Source: Arthrinium phaeospermum
Lineage: Eukaryota; Ascomycota; Sordariomycetes; Amphisphaeriales; Apiosporaceae
Length of the DNA: 64,000 bases
Assembly (NCBI GenBank): GCA_006503535.1
Contig: QYRS01000005.1
Span: 3,472,001-3,536,000, forward strand
Direction: 5' to 3'
In this document: one piece after another, positions 33,635 through 43,999 of the stretch
Layout: each line of letters opens with the position of its first letter
Numbering within the stretch: position 1 is the first letter of the stretch
Made by a program: the position numbers and the translations under genes
Notes under the pieces: model-generated
The model's database searches: none
What the model was told of the DNA's origin: nothing
Seen by the model: only the letters and a program-made list of their open reading frames with translations

Positions 33635-35145
33635 ATGTCGCAAAATACTCCTCAAACACAGACTGTGGGCTTTGACCAAGGTACCATAGGATGGAATGCG
33701 CTCGAGAAAAGGTTCAAAGAAGTATTCAATAAACATAAACTGCCGCCCAGGACACCGATACCCCAGGACTACTACAAGAACATTACGGACGAGTTGATCG
33801 AGGGCTATGAGGACTCAGGTAAAACACGTCTTCCCACGGATCGCGAGCCTTCGACTGACGCTGCAGTGATAGCCATCGTTCGAGAAACCATAGTCGGGGT
33901 CATTTTACGAATTCTGATAAGAAGGACGCCGTTTCTCTGCTGTTCACTCTGGCAAAACACCAGGATAACGGACAGTACAATGTATTACGCTACCTTCATA
34001 ACTGCCGCTTTATCTTCAACGCCTCAATATCGTCCATAACGTTCGATTCGAAACTAACGTTTCCTAGGCCTTGTATCCTATAGAACGGGGGTCCGAATGG
34101 GGCATCGCTATTCAGTCTTGGCTTGAGTTTAAAATGCGAGAGTCGGCTCCAATCGGGTTCCCTGACGATTTCCGTTACTTATACGTAACAGGCCTTTACC
34201 AAGATATACACCAGATTCAACAAAGGGTCCAGAAGATCTTCTTGATGTTCAATGGAGACGATAGCAATGTGAAAGAGATGGATTTCCAATCCCAGAAGCC
34301 TTATTCCGCCGCTATGCTAGATTACCTCGATGTGGCTGCCCTCGATTTAGACATCTTTCTAAAGATAGGGGGAACACAGGAATTTTCTGCCTTGTGGAAT
34401 AATAACTTTATGAAAGACCCTAACGTACCGGACGACGGTGGTGAAAAGAAAGTTTATACATCAGAACAAGCTGCTAGAATGCAGGAGACCATCAACATGA
34501 CAATGAGGGAAGAAAGATTAGCCCACGTTACTCTGGTGGCCCAAGCCGAAAAATGCATCACCTTGCTGGAAGGCCTGTTTCGCGCTGAGAACACGACTGA
34601 GGCGCAAATTGTTGACATGGCAAATGAATTGTGGAAGATCACCAACGAGGGCAAGGACTCGAGCACCAACCCGATGCGACGAGGTGAAATTTCCGGCCCC
34701 TTATTGTAATAGGGTAAAAGCTCACTTTATTTAATCAGGCGATGATGGATCCTTCTGGCATACAAACTTGCCACACATCTGGAAGAAACTTGTGTATCAT
34801 TTCTTCATTAAACAACCCACAACCCCAGCCACGCGCCTGGAGATGGCTGAAAAGCTTATCCAAGTTCTGAATACCCTGCCAATCAAGGATGAACAGGGTC
34901 TTGCGGCGGACGACGATATTTACTACACCACGGCAGCAGGGCGGTTGAACCTATGCCGGCGCCTCATCAGGGAGACTGAAATTATGCGTGGGTATTCTCC
35001 TCGAGACCCTGAGACTTTGCTGACATACGAAAAGGTTCGTGGCATGACCAATATCGTTGGTACACGCATATCCTGGACCTGCCGATTGATGCAATGCGGA
35101 CGGAGTGGACTTAATCGACGGTACAGGCACCAACGACAGGACTAG
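33635..35145 (+). CDS. Hypothetical fungal protein, multi-exon, frame uncertain in places
   Basis: Several exons carry coding-like peptides: exon 1 from ATG 33635 (TVGFDQGTIGWNALEKRFKE, KHKLPPRTPIPQDYYKNITD); a second piece around 33907-33979 (KKDAVSLLFTLAKHQDNGQY); a large exon about 34068-34683 (ALYPIERGSEWGIAIQSWLE, MLDYLDVAALDLDIFLKIGG); and a last exon from 34739 (WHTNLPHIWKKLVYHFFIKQ, GRLNLCRRLIRETEIMRGYS). The intron 34684-34738 is clean and phase-correct, and a GTATTA..CCTAG intron at 33980-34067 fits phase. The junction between exon 1 and the next piece does not keep frame with any AG present, so a one-base error or a missed exon is likely; the C-terminus after about 35060 may also be shifted. 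No signal peptide or known domain is recognised. Confidence 0.55.
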
Positions 35146-36342
35146 CACCGGCAGCCAGACCAACCTGATACTTGAACGGTGTCCCAGGAAGTGAGGAATC
35201 AGGCACGAGACTTTCCTCAAGTTCGGATACGCTGTGCACCGGTCAGACTACTACTCTGTGGAGGCACACTGCTTCCTTGCGATTATGCCACCTGGTTGCG
35301 ACTTTCCCGGTTTATTCCTTACGTTCTATCGTTTGATTGTTTCTCTTTTACTCCTTGTAGTTTCTCCTTATTGCAACTCTGTTACTGCTCTAGTTTATAC
35401 AGAGCAGTCCTATACACAGTCGCATAGACGTATCTCACAGTCTTTTCCATGCTGTGTTGAAGGACCAACCTCGCTTTTTAGTTGAAGAGGATCATTTTTA
35501 TGTGTCATATGGAGAGAAATGTCTTACTCAATAGTGATTTTGGAGTTTATTTGTCTTTGGAAAACAGGTCTAGGCCATGTATACATTCTTTAGATTTAGC
35601 ATGGAGAATGCAACGCGGTTTTCAACCTAAGTGTTCCTACTGCCTACGGGAAACCATTCTTCTTCGTTCTGCATAGCTTCATGTGATACGAGCGGCGGCA
35701 CTTCGTAAAATTCCAGTCAACCTGGCATGTTCGCCTCGTACAACGCCGTTCCGATATTGGTGTTGGCTAGCTGCACTGGAGGCCGGACTGGAATTGGTAA
35801 CAGGCAACAAACTTGACCGGGGTTTGACAATAATCCTGCGGGTGCAAAAGTGATGACTCGTGTGACTCAGCTGACTGTCACCAGAGTATGCGCTGTGCTG
35901 CAGGATTGTACACCGGACCAACCAATTTCACGAGAGGACATGAAAGCCTGAGTAGTCCATTTGACTTTTTGGGACCCTACAAACGATACAATTGTTTGGT
36001 TCCTAACAAAGGAGGCAAAATCTAAAGGCGCTGTGCTAGACGGTCAATACAAACGATACAATTGTTTGGTTCCTAACAAAGGAGGCAACATCTAAAGGCG
36101 CTGTGCTAGACGGTCAATCCCTCCTGTTATGCCCCGTCTCTTTGTTGCCTAAACACATCGGGCAATGTACCCCTGGTTCAAGAGGTATATATGGGTGAGC
36201 TTGCATACCCGGAAAGCCGACATACCGAGATACATAACGGCTAGGATCTACCACAACGACTCGAAGAAACAGTCGCTTCTTACCTTTCAAACCGTGTAAT
36301 ATATTCCAGCAGCCAACTGATTAAACACTCATCCCAATCAAG
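35146..36342. other. Intergenic, 1.2 kb, with promoter repeat
   Basis: AT-richer DNA with no supported gene. It contains the 70-bp tandem duplication at 35978-36117 and a TATATATG sequence at 36186-36193, about 150 bp upstream of the next ATG, a possible TATA element. Confidence 0.4.
35978..36117. repeat. 70-bp tandem duplication in a promoter
   Basis: Two adjacent 70-bp units (35978-36047 and 36048-36117) begin TACAAACGATACAATTG and end GACGGTCAA. They differ at a single base (GGCAAAATC versus GGCAACATC). The repeat lies 226 bp upstream of the ATG at 36343. Confidence 0.95.
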
Positions 36343-36891
36343 ATGCGGAAGACTTTGACCCCGCAACCGGTTCGTCCATCACAATCTCAGGCGCCAGTGG
36401 AGATGGACTGGGAGGCGGACTGGCAAAAGCAGATGCGAAGTGTGCTCGATACCAAGGCGGCCGGCCCCAACCAGAACACGGCCATGCTCCCAATCACCTG
36501 GAAGTCGGGCTGGACCCCTGCCACCGTCAAGGCCCTCCTCCAAGAGGCCGTTGCCAAAACGGTCTCGGGAAAGGTGCCTCTGCTGCAGTTCTCGGTTCCC
36601 GGGGCGATTTCCTTCCAAGACTTCCAAGCGACCCCGACGGACCACTCGTACGAGTCGACCATGGAGAAGGTTCTTATGGGCCCCCCTGTCACCCAGGAGC
36701 GCATCATGGCGTTCAAGTGCTTCATGTTTGTCTACATCTGGAGCACGCAGCGCGCGGTGCTGTATGGATCCCACAAGGAGGAACTGTATCGTGCGCGCTT
36801 CACAGAGAAGAGTATCAACAGCCTCAAACAGAGTGTGACGTTCGCGGAACTGAACAAAGCTATTGATGGGCTGGTTGAGGAGAAACTGTAG
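36343..36891 (+). CDS. Hypothetical protein, 182 residues, unknown family
   Basis: A single-exon frame with strong coding character (high GC at third positions, unlike the AT-rich flanks). It starts MRKTLTPQPVRPSQSQAPVE, has a Trp-rich acidic stretch (MDWEADWQKQ), then ITWKSGWTPATVKALLQEAV, and a helical C-terminal half (RIMAFKCFMFVYIWSTQRAV, SINSLKQSVTFAELNKAIDG). No signal peptide, transmembrane helix or known domain is recognised. A TATATATG element and a 70-bp tandem duplication lie upstream. Probably cytosolic or nuclear; function unknown. Confidence 0.6.
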   Translation: MRKTLTPQPVRPSQSQAPVEMDWEADWQKQMRSVLDTKAAGPNQNTAMLPITWKSGWTPATVKALLQEAVAKTVSGKVPLLQFSVPGAISFQDFQATPTDHSYESTMEKVLMGPPVTQERIMAFKCFMFVYIWSTQRAVLYGSHKEELYRARFTEKSINSLKQSVTFAELNKAIDGLVEEKL

Positions 36892-38327
36892 GTACTAGAT
36901 TGTACGTAGGGGATCGTCTCGGACGGAGTAAGATTGGCCCCAATAGCACACGATGAGGTAGGTCATGACGACACGAAATCTGATGAATGAGAAATAAGTT
37001 GAATACCCAGCATGGAGATCGATCGTAGTTGATGACAAGATGCGTGACCGAACCAATCCCGCAGAGAGATGACAGTCAAGGAGTTAAGTCCACCCCGAAA
37101 GAGTCAGCGCAAGCGTATAGTGAAAAAAAGCCACTGAATTTCCTCCGTTGATATGGGGGTTAGGGAGCTTCAGGGGACAGACCAATGTAGGGATATCCCT
37201 CACGTGGCCCCGATTGATTGCAGCCCTGGCTTGATTAGACGACAGGGTAGTCGACACGATTTTCGTACATACAGAAGAGTTGAACAAACAGGGTAATAAT
37301 GGAATAACTAATAAGGTAATAGTATAATAAACATCACAATAATGATGGTGCGCGAATCTCGACTGTTGGGGGCTCACCCTAGCGCACCTTAGCCCACCAA
37401 CCAGCTAGTGGGGGTGACACCTCTCCGTCCTTCCCTCATCATCAATCTGAACCAGAATACCATACAACGATCGTCACGCTTGCTTTTACCCCTGATGCTT
37501 TTGCCAGTACTTTGGTGACTGGTCTCACTCAAAGCCAGCGCCGTCGGCAGCAAGCCAACGATATAGATGAGTTGGCGGATTGGGTACCCCCCCACCACGC
37601 CATGCCGGTCGCCGAAAGATGGTCGCTCCTCCGCCGCCGCAAGGTGACGGTAACGGTAAGAATATCTTTCGATTGCTGTAATCACGGTGGTATCGTCGGA
37701 CATATTGACATTTCTGTTTCATAGTCGACCGAGGCCGAGTTAGCCGCCCCCTCCGCTCCAGAGGAGTGTGTCGCCGGCCCTCCTCCCGCCTGGAGGTGTG
37801 AGAACCCGTCTACTGGCCAACATACAATCACCAAAAGCGATAGCGTTACAGCCGATTTGCTTAGACTATTAACAAGAGCTGTTCGTTTTCTTTTCAGCTG
37901 TCCGCTACTCTGCAGTTTTTATTGGGGACCAGAACACCCCGCACACCGCCACAGCAGCTGGGTAGACCCATCAACTTCGCAACTCGCTCCCCTCATCGGA
38001 TCTTCTTGAACAACACTCAGTCTCATCACCACATCCAGAAAAACGCTCAGACGCAGACAGAGACGAGCAAATGAGCGTTGCAAGCCATTTCATGGGCTTG
38101 CCTTGGCATATGCCACCATGACCGTATCCCAAAGCACGACTAAAGACCCCCAGCATCATTGTCCCCCCGCGATAACGTCTTCGTTCTGAGGCGGAGTATT
38201 ATTGAGAGCACCGGCAATCTTCTCGCAGGAAACCACCATCGCAGTCAGCGTTTGAACACCAGCATCCCATCGCTGGTGTTTTGCACACCTTTTTGCCTTT
38301 TACCTTTTCTCACATCCACGGAGCCAC
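36892..38327. other. Intergenic, 1.4 kb, with weak exon-like pieces
   Basis: On the plus strand a short piece from ATG 37619 (MVAPPPPQGDGN) is followed by plausible introns (GTAAGA at 37656 to CATAG at 37734; GTGTGAG near 37797 to TTTTCAG near 37899). MVxPPPPxGDGN starts are common in fungal membrane proteins of the rhodopsin-like family, but no membrane domain follows here. I regard this as a possible remnant only. Confidence 0.3.
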
Positions 38328-39923
38328 CTACATTATTCCACATGCTGTTGGGTCTGGACCACGGCCCCTTTTGCTCATTCTCAGACTCTGGTTGAGGCGC
38401 CATCGTCTTGTGTTTAGCCTGTGCCTGAGGTGTTTGGCTTCAGCCTGGGGAACGGGGCTTTTGACATGGCGTGATCGTGCTGGGAGTTGGCCTGAAGAAG
38501 ACGAAGTAACAGGCAAGCCCTTCGTTTCTCGTGAGTTCTCGGGGTTTCTGTTGCGTGGAGTTTTATCCATTGGCCACATATGCATATCGACTGACATGCC
38601 CGGATTGATGAGTCTCTCCCATGCAGATGGAAGCATGATCCTTCCACTTTGTACTTCTAGCAAGTCGTAGTGTCCAGCCAAGACGTGGGGCCCGATAATG
38701 TCGACATGTAGAAAGGCATCTTTGATGAGCTTTTCTATTCCCTGAAAAAAAGAAAGAAAAAAAAAATCGTCGCGTCAGGTGCTGGAACGTTTAAACAAAT
38801 CGCAAAATGCAGGATTCATGGTAATGAGACACTTACTGCCCATGTCTTTGCAAGCCAGGGAAATAGATACTTTCGGTTCACATCTTTGAAACGGATATCC
38901 TCCGGGCTTGCCTGCTTCAACTCGTCTGCTCTCAGGAGGCGCATCATTCTCAGACATTTCAATCTCCCTTTCTGTTAGGGTAGTCCACTCCGACAGCAGC
39001 TCATTGACAACATCTCGCTCTTTTGGGACTTCTCGTACGAATAGCTGTAAAGGGCCCTCATTTTGACGGTGGTGAATTTCAAGCTCTTGTTGTTCGTTGG
39101 CTTGTAGCTTCGCTCTTTTCTTGGCTACTAAGTTCGTCTGCTTTGGTCCCTTGCAGCTCTTGGGCTTCAGCATCAATAGTAGGAGAGAACACCAATCCGT
39201 AGAGCCACATAGCAGAATCATCGCGCTCCGGTTTCCGTGACTGAAGCTGTCGTTCCTGTTCCTCGGGATTTGTATCTTCTACATCGGAAGATGTGTCATT
39301 GCCTTCGGCACTGCCAACCATGGCGCGGATAGAATGGTACGAGATCTGGACCATGTTCTCGGCTTGCTGTCGTTCCGTCGCAGACCCTGTCTCGACAGTG
39401 GCTGTGGCTTCTGCTGCGTCCGCACGCGCTTCAAGCGTCGTCGGTCTTCTCTCGTGTACTAATTAGAGCATCACACTGACATAGGGCCTAGACTGGAACT
39501 CACCTCGCATGCTGTTTCAATGGATGGCTACCAAGATGGTCTGCAACATAATGTTGATACCAATTTGGCAGCTGTCAATCTTCTGCAGCAATACCGCGCA
39601 CTTTGATCGTCGAAATGCCCATAGCAGACGTGCGGCCCCATCTGCGCCTTCGATCAGGTTTCCGATTTCCTCGTGGATTCTTCGAATGCGTCTTATAGCG
39701 GAATACACACTTCGCAGCAATTCCTCTTGATGATATCCTGGCCATCTCTCAGTACACGTCGAAGCTCGCTCAGGACGATGGACAGGTCTGATATGGTTTT
39801 TGCCAAATCGTAGGCCTCTTTGGGCGCATGACGCGATGCTGAGATCAGGCTGAAGATCCCACGGGACAGGGAACGCCAACCTGAGTGATACCAGCAACAG
39901 ACGCAATCACCGAAAAGGTCCAT
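38328..39923 (-). CDS. Protein with STAND-like N-terminal region and ubiquitin-like domain, frame broken
   Basis: The architecture is a common one of uncharacterised filamentous-fungal proteins. The N-terminus, from ATG 39921-39923, reads VIASVAGITQVG, then SRGIFSLISASRHAPKEAYD and LAKTISDLSIVLSELRRVL, like the N-terminal helical domain of fungal STAND/NLR-type and related proteins. A second helical block (YSAIRRIRRIHEEIGNLIEG, QKIDSCQIGINIMLQTILVA) ends at an intron (GTGAGT near 39503 to ATTAG near 39458). A charged disordered part follows. The C-terminal module is a ubiquitin-like domain: DIRFKDVNRKYLFPWLAKTW, then after an intron GIEKLIKDAFLHV, AGHYDLLEVQSGRIMLPSAW and GMSVDMHMWPM. At least four indels disrupt the frame (about 39905, 39860, 39725, 39160 and 38905). 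Function unknown; no nucleotide-binding domain is present. Confidence 0.68.
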
Positions 39924-40320
39924 CGAAAAGGTTGAATGGTGACAGTACGTCTATACTAGCATGAATCGAATAAGAAGAGCATAAAAAGTAAGAACAATTC
40001 GTTTGAGAAACGGCAAGAACCCAAAGCGGGTGGCTATGTGTCGGGCGGAAGCGGGGTTGTCAGCACTGCCTTGAAAACTTGTTTGGTGGTGATTGTCAGC
40101 AGCCACTTTCCTGCAGCTATGTAACGTCTGAGGGTAGCTTTACTGCAGTAGTGCGACTTCGCAGGTTAACAAGGTCTTATTAACTACGATCCTTAATCAT
40201 GTATAACGAGTCCTGAGTCCAAGCTTGACCTATGGAGGACAATGCAAAAGACAGATAATAGGGGTATAAGCTGAAAATGCAAGAGAACCATTAAAAGATG
40301 CGAACAAAGAAAGACGTTGC
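39924..40320. other. Intergenic, 0.4 kb
   Basis: Between the ubiquitin-like domain gene and the end of the GH16 gene. Nothing recognised. Confidence 0.4.
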
Positions 40321-41396
40321 TCAGGTCTGATAGTGAGCCGTACGCCACCTCCATCATGCTTCCATATCCGTCCTGCGTCCCCGCATTGGGGTACCCGGGC
40401 CCTTGAAACGCGCCAGTCAGCATGGAACCAACGTTTTGACGACGAGAGAGAAGGAGGTGAATCAACTTACAGTCACCACCAACCGCCATGTTCAGCAAGA
40501 AGTACATCGGCGCGTGCGCGAGCGAGTTCCAGACCGCCTGGTTCCCGATGCGCGCCCCCCCCGAAACGGTCTGGAAGACATTACCGTCCACCGACCACTG
40601 CAGCGTCTGAGCATTCCAGTCCCCATTCCTCAAATCCCACTCGAGCCGCCAAACATGCCAAGCCTGATCCGGGATCCCGACCGCCGCCCCGATCCCCGTC
40701 GGCTCGTTGCAGATGCCGCCGGATAGGTATCACAATGAATGGTCCCGTGCCCGATGAGCTGCCCGTTGACCGTCTCCATGATGTCGAGCTCCCCCGCGGC
40801 GGGCCAGCCGGTGCCGAGCCGCAGCGCCTGGCCCAGCAGCCAGAAGGCGGGCCAGAGCCCTGCTTGGCGTTGGGGTCGTTGCCGCCGAAGCGCAGCTGGG
40901 CCTCGACGCGCGTCACGCCCCCGGCCGCGGCGAGAAGACGTACTTGCTCTCGATGCGGCCCGAGGTCCAGCCGTTGGCGGCGCTGCTGTCGCGCCAGGGG
41001 ACGATTTGGAGGGTGTCGCCGCCCGAGAGCTGGAGGTTGCGGGAGCTGGAGGTGTCTAGGATGGGAAGCTTTTGTCAGTGGATGTTTTACTTCTCTTGTT
41101 CTTCGCGCCCACGATGGAGGAAGATGTGGTGAGGGTAGGTAGTAACACACTGAATGTCGTTAGCTTCTCTCTCACTTCTGAGCAGCATGTCTTTACTTAC
41201 CATGTCTCTAGCTCGTTGTTGACGCCCAGGTTCCCCGTGATGATGTTCCAGTCGTTGCCGTTGGGTGAGGCGCCGGAGGGCCCGTCAAAGTCATCGTACC
41301 AGACGGTGTTGAAGCCGCCGTAGCCGGGCGGGGTCCACGCCAGGGCCGGCCCCAGCAGGGCCGAGGCGAGCGGGATCAGCGCGTTCGAGTGTGCAT
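40321..41396 (-). CDS. GH16 family secreted glucanase, frame broken
   Basis: Glycoside hydrolase family 16 enzymes cleave or remodel beta-1,3(4)-glucans. From ATG 41394-41396 a signal peptide is visible once one base is allowed for (ALIPLASALLGPALA), followed by TPPGYGGFNTVWYDDFDGPS, the usual GH16 beginning. The catalytic motif GELDIMETVNG (Glu, Asp, Glu) is intact, with WPAFWLLGQALRLGTGWPAA before it. Later come AWHVWRLEWD, QTLQWSVDGNVFQTVSG and APMYFLLNMAVGGD, all typical. An intron (GTAAGTTGATTC..CAAG) precedes the last exon, GYPNAGTQDGYGSMMEVAYV. At least four small indels break the frame (near 41380, 40905, 40715 and 40338), and the intron near 41060-41210 cannot be joined cleanly. The enzyme class is secure; the exact substrate is not. 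Confidence 0.83.
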
Positions 41397-42633
41397 CTTG
41401 ACTATATCCAAGTAACGATCAACGATCTAAGGGTGTCTATAACATATAACTTTAAATGGGCTATGACGATGAAATAAGTGGATGCAGGGTTGCGTTCATG
41501 CCATGCAGGAGGATGGGGACTCCCTGTCTTATACCACGGTTAATCAGAAAGAGTATAACCACTTCAGCTCTCGACTCTCATCTTGTGCCTCTGGCGGCCT
41601 CTGGCGGCGACGGTAGCGTTTGTTTGGTGTGGTCATGGTAGCAGCACAGGTGGCCTCCTCCTTGCTTTGCTAGTTGGCCAGCAGGGAAACTTGGATATCC
41701 ATGACCATAGCTGGCTTCGCATTACACGTCTTGATCGTCTTGGTCGTCTTTGGAGAGGGGCTGGGCCATCGGGTCCACGCTAACCCTAGCTTGGGACCAG
41801 CAGATGCAGGTCATCTCATCTAGCTGCCAAACTCCTTATTCGTGGTAGCGCTCCCGAGAGTAATGGATGGTGCGCCGCTATCTCTCTTTAAAGCTCATTT
41901 GCCATTCAAATTGAGACGATTTTACGTAGGCGCAATCCTATTTGGACCCTTGGGACTATCTGAGTAGAGGGTTGGTGGGTGGTTATAGTTAGACAAAGGG
42001 GGGCGTGACCCATGGGTCTGGGCCAATTGGGAATGAGCGGGTCCACTTTTGGAGGTCACGAGCAATCGGGCTTGTGACCAGGTGTGTACCACCTGCCTGT
42101 CAACCACGTTCTGTGACACTGCCCCGGTGCGTACCGTAAATGCAACATCATAGTCATTTGCAAAACCCACAGAAAGGGTGGCCTGCCCTTTGGCTCGGTA
42201 ATCGCCTCATCCGGGGCTGGGTGCCATGGGCTAGCTGGCCTTCGATTCAAATGATGAAGCCGGCGAGTAAGCTGGCGAGTCAGCATCGTGGTTCAGCCCG
42301 GGGTCTTTCAAATATCCTCTTTTTGCCTATTCAAACACTTCATCTCGTCCATATCCGCTAGCCAACCATCGAGGCGATCGTCAGGGACAGTGTGGTGGCC
42401 CAGTATATCTGCTCGGAAGACGAGGAAGACGGACCACTTCCGCATCGGCATGATAAGCAAAAGTCGGACATGCTTAAGATGGTCGACACTTTCGGTTGGG
42501 TAACCAAGAGCTATATATGCAACACAAATATTCGCGGGGCAAGAGGACGAGGGGAATTAATAAGAGACTGGCCGCTACGAATATTTCAGGGAAGAGATTC
42601 ATGGTAAGGACGGCCACCGTCTTTGTGATCTTG
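41397..42633. other. Intergenic, 1.2 kb
   Basis: GH16 upstream region. A plus-strand frame at 42392-42607 (SEDEEDGPLPHRHDKQKSDM) is short and without domain. No repeat or RNA recognised. Confidence 0.35.
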
Positions 42634-42872
42634 CTATTTGGTTTGCTCAAGAGGGCTCGTGTACGTCCGCACCCGAGAAAACATCTCAGAGCTTTCCTCC
42701 AAGGAGATTTCCGTCAGCCGTTTGTCTTTCCCGGCCTCTTTCAATCCCTCTTCGTTATCCTTCCGCGTGCACTCTGCCTCGTATCCTCTCTTCTCATCGA
42801 CTTCCGCGCTCTCGCCCCCGGCCCTCATCGTCCACGTCGCTTTTCGCTCTCTGCTCCCCGGACAGGTCTCCC
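42634..42872 (-). pseudogene. Fragment related to the charged orphan gene at 49.4 kb
   Basis: On the minus strand a charged peptide (RKDNEEGLKEAGKDKRLTEI) ends with MFSRVRTYTSPLEQTK and a stop. The last part matches, at DNA level too, the motif region of the gene at 49.4-51.0 kb (there VFYR..RMYTKP). Slightly upstream, in another frame, LSGEQRAKSDVDDE resembles LTGEEKSDTVDDA of that gene. The order of the two matches is the same in both loci, so this is probably a shortened relative. No start codon or full gene can be defined here. Confidence 0.45.
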
Positions 42873-43677
42873 TTCTGGGGACATGACAGGCCGGAAAGAC
42901 TGCCCTAGCGCCGGGCTCTAGATATCAACGCAGATTACTGAGTGACTGGTCTTTTCCAGTTTTGTTAGCTTAAGTATGTAATAGTGGAATTCTTTATCAT
43001 ATTATCTACTTTTACTGAGATGGGAAAATCAACAGCCGGCAACTTTTGGCATACGTTATGGCGCATGCGTGGCATATCCGCCCACTTCTTCTCGGATCAA
43101 ACAAGATAGGAGACTGTGGCCCTATCGATTTGCGAGGTATGAGCCATACTCTGGGCTGAATTGAGCATCGTATCGCGAAAAAGAATTTACAGCATATTGT
43201 CTCATAATATCGCGATTCTCAACAAATGAACAGTATCTGCCAGTCCAGACTTCCGTTGATGATGGTCACCTGGAAAGGGTTAGGTAATACATCCATAACC
43301 GCAACGTTTACCATGACGATGCCATGTGTACTGCTTATTAATTGCTCAAGAGTTTGAGTGCGCGAGTTATTTTCGCGCTTTCAGCTTTGATTGTATGTCG
43401 AAGCCGCTATGAGTCGGTTTCTCGATACCGGACTCGAGTATGTGTCCGAATAGATGGGGGTTCAACTAAGCTCTTTGGCCGGGGTTTGAGTCCGTCTAAG
43501 AGAAATTGAGGACAAATATGGCTGCTAATGGTTCGAAGTCTAAGCCAGGTATCAATTGGGACATATATATACCAATGGAACTCCCGTGTCTACTCAAGAA
43601 TCACTTCCTTCTACGCACATCGAAAACCCTGATTCAATATCCCCATTCAAGATTACCAACCATCCATTACTTCCACA
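42873..43677. other. Intergenic, 0.8 kb, with a TATA element
   Basis: AT-rich spacer without a supported gene. A TATATATA sequence at 43564-43571 lies about 110 bp before the ATG of the small secreted protein and is probably its TATA box. Confidence 0.4.
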
Positions 43678-43999
43678 ATGCGCGTCTTCAATAAGATGGG
43701 CGGCCACACCCATCATCATCGGTGTCCTCCTTTTCACCCTCCTCGCAACCGACCACGGTATCTGTCTCGCATCGCCGACGGCCAATAACTTTGAGCGCCG
43801 CAACGACGTGTGCAATCGCCCTCCTGCCGAATGTGTATGCACTACGAAGGATGTGAACTGTGGCGATCACGAACTTTATGGTGTCAAAGCCACTCTCGAA
43901 TTTAAGCCGTCTCGAGGTAACTTCTTCTGCAACTGCCAGTGCGTCTTCTCGGAGTTGCTGGACGAAATCAAGGCCAAGGAAAGAAAAATACCTGGCTAA
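43678..43999 (+). CDS. Candidate small secreted cysteine-rich protein, one-base shift at the start
   Basis: The downstream frame codes a hydrophobic segment (ATPIIIGVLLFTLLA) followed by ASPTANNFERR and a cysteine-rich part (CNRPPAECVC, VNCGDHELYG, FFCNCQC) of about 100 residues with seven cysteines after the hydrophobic stretch. That frame is open upstream to ATG 43556, but the resulting 60-residue hydrophilic leader would be unusual. The ATG at 43678 has a good context (CACAATGC), lies about 110 bp from a TATATATA box, and needs only one base fewer near 43690 to run straight into the hydrophobic segment as a textbook signal peptide. I therefore infer a single-base insertion. Size, secretion signal and cysteines are those of fungal effector-like proteins; no family is recognised. 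Confidence 0.52.
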
